A stretch of DNA of 64,000 nt from Izhakiella capsodis (GTDB lineage: Bacteria; Pseudomonadota; Gammaproteobacteria; Enterobacterales; Enterobacteriaceae), in contig NZ_FOVC01000004.1 in NCBI RefSeq assembly GCF_900115045.1, positions 62,001-126,000 on the forward strand, given 5' to 3'. Shown in pieces: positions 59,679-64,000 of this stretch (position 1 is its first letter; the number at the start of each line of letters is the position of its first letter). The notes under the pieces were generated by a model. That model saw only the letters and a program-made list of their open reading frames with translations, had not been told where the DNA came from and did no database searches. The translations under genes were made by a program, and so were the position numbers.

Positions 59679-61820
59679 TTAGTTTAAGTCGATTGTATTC
59701 CCATCAATCTGAACGGCTCCGGCGCTACCAATATTGATTTTCTTTCCATTAATGGAAATATTACCTTCGCTATCCATAGTCAGGATCGAGGAACCAACTA
59801 CCAATTCAAACTTATCTTTGACGGTAATACGGTAACTTTTGCCAACCTGCGCGTTTTTATTTCCGTTAACCTGCTCACTCATGTCCAGTTCTATCTGAGA
59901 CTGCAGATTTTTTTCCACCTTAATACTCTGATTGCCCTTCACATCCCGGCTATCATTCCCACCAATAAGCCTGTCGTAATCACTCTTAACTTCGTAACGT
60001 TGTTTACCGCCTATAGTCGTTTGTTGATTACCGCCGATATCAACGCTGTCGTCCTGTTTCACCGAGCAACTACGGTTCGCCATTAAGGCTATTTTCTCAT
60101 CCTGATTAACCGTTTCGCTGCGCGTGCCATCAATATTTGTCGTTTCGTTACCGCCAATCGCTTTATCTCGGTTGGCCAGTACCCGGTGAACCTCATTATT
60201 TTTTACCTCTGTGAGCATATCCCGCTCAGCCTGAAGCCACACCTCTTCCAGGCCGGGCATGTCTTCGAAGCGCAGTGCATTCGCATTGCTCAACCCACCG
60301 CCCAATGTCCTTGAAATAAGCCCACTCTGCGTCGCATTTAACGGCAGCTCCCACGGTGGCATAGTTATAGCGTTGTATACCCTTCCGGTTATAATCGGTC
60401 GGTTAGGATCGCCGTTTTCAAAATCAACGATGATTTCAGTTCCAATGCGGGGAATATTGATACCGCCAAAATTATTACCCGCCCACGGATAAGACACCCT
60501 GACCCAGCATGATGAATTGTGATCGAGGATCGACGTGCGATCCCAGTGGAACTTCAGCTTTACCCTGCCGTAACTGTCTGTCCAAATCTCTTTGCCTGGT
60601 GGACCGGTCACAATCGCCGTCTGTGGCCCGGTGGTCCTGGGAAGCGGGGTGCTGCGTGCCGGTCGCCAGGGAAATTTTACAGGCTGAACATCGAAAGAAG
60701 ATTTGAAGCGATATTCTCCTGACTCGCTGGCTTCCCCTTTTTCTTCTGCTTCAAGTTTTGAACGGGTGACCAGGTAATGGCAGTTTGCCCCTTCCTTCGG
60801 ATAGCCTGTCAGCTCAAACACCTTGCCACAGACTACATTGCGCAGATTGCCGCTGCCTGAGGCGTGCCAGCTCCGCGAATGGATCTCCTCCATGCGTACC
60901 CGGGCATACTCTGCTCCCTCCAGGGGGTCGGCATAATTACCGGGCCACTCATAAATAACCAGATCGCTGGCCGATGCTTTATTCAACAGGGAATGATGTA
61001 CCGCCAGATCTGCAGCCGGCTGTTTGAAATCGAAATCACTGGTGGTCCTGGTACCAGACTGAAGACGTTCAGCCGTAGCAAAATGGTGAATAAATTCCTG
61101 ATCGCGCCGATTTTCCGCTGGAGAGTAAGGTAAACGGTGGTAGGCGCTACTAGTAACCGGATCGTGTGCAGCGATGTTATCGATTAATATCATTCGATGC
61201 ATATTATCGGCATGTTCGAAGAACCAATAAATACCGTAACGCTCCATTAACCGCTGAATAAAGTCGTAATCTGACTCGCCATACTGGACCTCATATGTCA
61301 GCATCGGATAAACCTGACTCAGTCGCTTTTGCCATGACAGATAAACAGGTTGGCTACCTAATACTTCATCAATAATATCCACAACAGACTTTTTCTGAAA
61401 TATCCGGTAATCCGTACGGCGTTTTGCTAATACTATCCAGGGCTCCAGGATTATCTGGTAAAGATAATAACGATCGAATTGCTCTGCCAGTCTGGCCTCG
61501 GTCACAATACCACTGATTTCCCGCGTCCCGGCACCCATGTTGCATTGAGCATTATCGGTTGAAAACGGGCTACCCATTCCATCCAGTTGAATCGTCACCG
61601 TCAGCTCGTGACCGATCGTTGAGCTGAGATCCAGATTAGCCGCGTGATCCGACGGCATATCCAATGAGGTAGTGAGGTTTAACTGGTACTGATAGGTTTC
61701 AGATAGGGTTTCCTCACCAGAAATACTGCGTAAGCGCAGAGTGGTGATATCAAAACCCTGCTGCGTCAGCGTATTACTGCTGATGGTAATATTTCTGTTG
61801 TTTAAAAAGTTCAAATGCAT
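59679..61820 (-). CDS. VgrG type VI spike protein
   Basis: A 713-residue VgrG. The gp27-like domain lies in the first 400 residues (YQYQLNLTTSLD, QYGESDYDFIQRLMERYGIYWFF). The gp5 OB-fold follows (GRVKLKFHWDR, CWVRVSYPWAG, GTEIIVDFENGDPNRPIITGRVYN), then the trimeric beta-helix (DUF2345-like) with repeated IGGN motifs, ending GNTIDLN. No extra effector domain is fused. GGAGGGCT precedes its ATG. It is the first gene of a four-gene island. No T6SS structural genes are in the window, so it is an orphan cassette. Confidence 0.94.
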   Translation of the reverse strand: MHLNFLNNRNITISSNTLTQQGFDITTLRLRSISGEETLSETYQYQLNLTTSLDMPSDHAANLDLSSTIGHELTVTIQLDGMGSPFSTDNAQCNMGAGTREISGIVTEARLAEQFDRYYLYQIILEPWIVLAKRRTDYRIFQKKSVVDIIDEVLGSQPVYLSWQKRLSQVYPMLTYEVQYGESDYDFIQRLMERYGIYWFFEHADNMHRMILIDNIAAHDPVTSSAYHRLPYSPAENRRDQEFIHHFATAERLQSGTRTTSDFDFKQPAADLAVHHSLLNKASASDLVIYEWPGNYADPLEGAEYARVRMEEIHSRSWHASGSGNLRNVVCGKVFELTGYPKEGANCHYLVTRSKLEAEEKGEASESGEYRFKSSFDVQPVKFPWRPARSTPLPRTTGPQTAIVTGPPGKEIWTDSYGRVKLKFHWDRTSILDHNSSCWVRVSYPWAGNNFGGINIPRIGTEIIVDFENGDPNRPIITGRVYNAITMPPWELPLNATQSGLISRTLGGGLSNANALRFEDMPGLEEVWLQAERDMLTEVKNNEVHRVLANRDKAIGGNETTNIDGTRSETVNQDEKIALMANRSCSVKQDDSVDIGGNQQTTIGGKQRYEVKSDYDRLIGGNDSRDVKGNQSIKVEKNLQSQIELDMSEQVNGNKNAQVGKSYRITVKDKFELVVGSSILTMDSEGNISINGKKINIGSAGAVQIDGNTIDLN

Positions 61821-63256
61821 AGCCCTCCGAATCCTTGATAAATTTAAAATATAAATAATCTTTACGGGAGCGGTCTAAAATTTAGCCGAGCCAGACACAT
61901 CGAGGTGAGGAGATTTGAAAGTATTTGGTTTTAATATCAAAGTCACTATTGTATTTAAAAAATCAGTTTCCTTCATCTTAATCATCGATATTATTAAGAC
62001 CAACACGGAAGTGTGATACATTTGAATAATAAAAAAACACCTGACAACCTTACAGAGCAAGCCTCTCTTTTTGGCATTTTCTGGAAATGAATATAATACT
62101 CAGTCCTGTATTTTCCTGTCGCATCGCCCGTTGCTTCTGGTGTAACTCAACAGCACAAAAGGGAGCAATAATTATTCTGCCAGACGCAACGTTCGGAACT
62201 CCTTAGTTCAATAATGTTAATCAATATACTGAATAAATAAGTGGACAATTCATCTGCGATCGGCATATTGCCGTTTTATATACCGACACGCTGCAAACGC
62301 GGGATCATGTCAGTGGCTTTTCATCTCACTCTTCACATAATGATGCCAAATGCATAAGCAAGGTGAAATATTCACGCTAAGAATTTTAAAACGAAACCAG
62401 ATAAATCGAAAAGTGATCGCCCTAAGGTTAAAATAAAGTCGAGTTGTAATCAGCAACATGAATAATCGCGCTTTAAATATGCAGGTGTTCCGAGTTGCCC
62501 GGTATGGGTCGGATATCTTAGTCATTATCTGCCAGGGTAGAGCGGCAGGGAGACGTGGCCCCCATGGATGCACCTTTATATTTTTTCTATATTTTTTTAA
62601 CTTTCTACCGCTGCAGGATAAAAAATAACACCTTTAAAAGGAGGTTTTGATGGTCTGGGAAAGTTCCCACACTCTTTGTCGTTGTCACATCATGAGAAAA
62701 TATCAACCGTATCTCTTTTTGAGTTAATCCGGCTCTGTATCTTTTTTTCATTTTAGCGGCTAAACGTTAGATTTGATACTTCAGTGAATGGGAAATAGAC
62801 CGAATGGGTGAGGCTTAAAGCCCGGAAAAATAAAGATGGTCGACGCCAGGCTGACCTAAAGGATAAATCGGCTTGCTTAGAGATTATCTGAATATGAAAT
62901 TCAACGCTGAGACAGGCGATCACAGCGCACTGATTTTTGATGTGCTTAACGATCCACCTTTCGCCTTTCACAATAACATGAATAAAATTTCATTTAAATC
63001 AATCCTGGATTAAAAAGATAAACTTCGCCACCTGTCTCCTTCGCCATATTTGAAAGACGGAAAGGTAACAATTTCATCACCACGACGTCCAGTTCATTCA
63101 TGAAAATTAAGACACCGAGCTTTTCCTTTATCGATTAATTATCATCCTCAATAATTATATCTGTATCAGTGATAAACGAAATGGCCACACAGCTTAGGGT
63201 AAAGCACCTCGCCAGCGAACCAGAGACGATATAACACTCAATGAAAGTAAAAACTG
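61821..63256. other. AT-rich intergenic region upstream of vgrG
   Basis: About 1.4 kb with several short open frames (for example 62310-62573 and 62753-62971 on the minus strand). These lack ribosome-binding sites, credible codon use or family similarity. The only well-started ORF is the 25-codon one at 62650-62727. The region should contain the vgrG promoter. Confidence 0.55.
62650..62727 (+). CDS. Short leader-like ORF (25 aa)
   Basis: ATG preceded by a near-perfect AAAAGGAGGTTTTG and followed by 25 codons (MVWESSHTLCRCHIMRKYQP then five more residues) and TAA. The strong start signal before such a short frame is typical of leader peptides or small proteins, but nothing recognisable lies downstream on the plus strand. 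It overlaps an imperfect GGGAA/TTCCC hairpin. Confidence 0.3.
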   Translation: MVWESSHTLCRCHIMRKYQPYLFLS

Positions 63257-63910
63257 TCAATTGAAAATATGATTTAATTGTAAAAATAACTCTGAATCGC
63301 TGCTGATATCCAGTTTTCGCATGGCATTACATTTATGGGCGCTAATCGTTTTGATACTTAACTGCTTAATTCGCGCGATATTCTGCAGATCCTTACCATT
63401 ATACATATACCTTAAAACATCGAGTTCGCTACGCGTTAATCTCGCCGGAGAAAATTGATACGATTCATTTATACGCGCAAGATCGCTGCATATTTTAGGG
63501 CTGAGCACGCGCTGCTGTTCAAACGCCTGTTTAAAAAATTTCTGTGTATCAGCCAGTGATTCACCACGCGCTATCACACTGATGTTGTAGTGATCAAGTA
63601 AGCGCCTGAGTATATTACTGTCATGACATGAGGTATAAACCACAATATTCATGGCAGGAAACCGGGCGTTTATGCGCAGTAAGCAATCAATGCCTTCCTG
63701 AAAGGTCTCATCCGCACTTTGTAAATCGGTGACGAGAATATCCACGGACAGATACATCAGGGCATCGAACATTTTAACCAAACTGAGTTCCCGAAGGCTA
63801 ATTTCACAGTTTTTATCGACCGACTTTATCAGCGTCGAAAGGCCAAAGAGCGTTAAAGGGTGGCTGTCCATCAACGCCACAGTGTGTGACGATGTACACG
63901 TCTGGTTCAT
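63257..63910 (-). CDS. RcsB/BglJ-like LuxR-family regulator
   Basis: A 217-residue regulator with an N-terminal receiver-like domain and a C-terminal LuxR helix-turn-helix (about 152-215, LTRSELDVLRYMYNGKDLQNIA and KTISAHKCNAMRKL). It follows RcsB closely in architecture (MDSHPLTLFGL against RcsB DDHPIVLFGI). The phospho-Asp is kept (Asp62, VTDLQ), but the acidic pair has become Asp15-Ser16 and the conserved Lys is Arg115. It may act without canonical phosphorylation, like BglJ, which heterodimerises with RcsB. No sensor kinase is adjacent. AAGGAG lies upstream of its ATG. Confidence 0.82.
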   Translation of the reverse strand: MNQTCTSSHTVALMDSHPLTLFGLSTLIKSVDKNCEISLRELSLVKMFDALMYLSVDILVTDLQSADETFQEGIDCLLRINARFPAMNIVVYTSCHDSNILRRLLDHYNISVIARGESLADTQKFFKQAFEQQRVLSPKICSDLARINESYQFSPARLTRSELDVLRYMYNGKDLQNIARIKQLSIKTISAHKCNAMRKLDISSDSELFLQLNHIFN

Positions 63911-63929
63911 CAGGCTTTAGCTCCTTGCT

Positions 63930-63946
63930 GGCCGGGACTTCCGGCC
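63930..63946. repeat. Perfect inverted repeat upstream of the RcsB-like gene
   Basis: GGCCGG, five-base spacer, CCGGCC. The six-pair stem lies 20 bases upstream of the regulator start and has no U-tract. It may lie in the 5' leader of this gene; its role is unknown. Confidence 0.35.
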
Positions 63947-64000
63947 GTTAATCCGTTAACAAACTGGTTGCTTAAAGTCCGGTTGCGGGACCGATTTGTG

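Noticed and set aside
62310..62971. Two minus-strand hypothetical genes
   Set aside because: No ribosome-binding sites, unusual composition and no recognisable family; one has only a GTG start.

Overview
The window is a chromosomal segment of a gammaproteobacterium of the order Enterobacterales. The left end reproduces the Escherichia coli gene order yqjA-mzrA-yqjC-yqjD-yqjE-yqjK-(yqjG)-yhaJ-yhaK, and the centre is a complete enterobactin locus with E. coli-like gene order. An Erwiniaceae or Enterobacteriaceae host is likely. The species cannot be named from the sequence alone.

Layout. 0.3-5.8 kb: conserved envelope and stress genes, with yqjG reduced to a pseudogene. 6-8.3 kb: small accessory genes and two outer-membrane-type lipoproteins (Slp family and an RcnB-like protein). 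8.5-12.7 kb: a beta-glucoside operon (PTS EIIBCA, 6-phospho-beta-glucosidase, BglG-type antiterminator). It is preceded by a ribonucleic antiterminator (RAT) overlapping a terminator, so it looks self-regulating. 13.2-13.8 kb: yecA. 14.0-32.8 kb: enterobactin biosynthesis (entCEBAH, entF, ybdZ, entD), export (entS), periplasmic and inner-membrane uptake (fepB, fepDGC), outer-membrane receptor (fepA) and iron release (fes). The three divergent junctions carry Fur-box-like sequences. There is no fepE.

32.9-52.5 kb is the most unusual part. It is a run of 17 genes, all on the minus strand and nearly without gaps. Read 5' to 3' it encodes a two-partner-secretion exoprotein (TpsA) and its transporter (TpsB). 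These are followed by a dedicated fatty-acid or type II polyketide-like set: AcpS-type phosphopantetheinyl transferase, FabG-like reductase, FabZ/FabA-like dehydratase, acyl carrier protein, a GcvT-like protein, a ketosynthase/chain-length-factor-like fusion, a ketosynthase with altered active site, and a strongly degenerate ketosynthase-like protein. Next come a LolD-like ATPase, a periplasmic helical protein, an FtsX-type permease, a LolA-like periplasmic carrier, an outer-membrane beta-barrel candidate, a malonyltransferase-like protein and a polytopic membrane protein. I infer that the locus makes an acyl product on its own ACP and exports it to the outer membrane or surface, possibly linked to the secreted TpsA. 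It resembles aryl-polyene loci in general plan, but has no ammonia-lyase or MMPL exporter. I do not recognise it as a described system.

53.8-61.8 kb: an orphan type VI secretion island (vgrG, DUF2169 adaptor, DUF4150 PAAR-like protein, rhs). The Rhs C-terminus looks like an ADP-ribosyltransferase toxin, and no immunity gene is visible next to it. 61.8-64.0 kb: an AT-rich, mostly gene-free stretch with one short leader-like ORF, then an RcsB/BglJ-like regulator.
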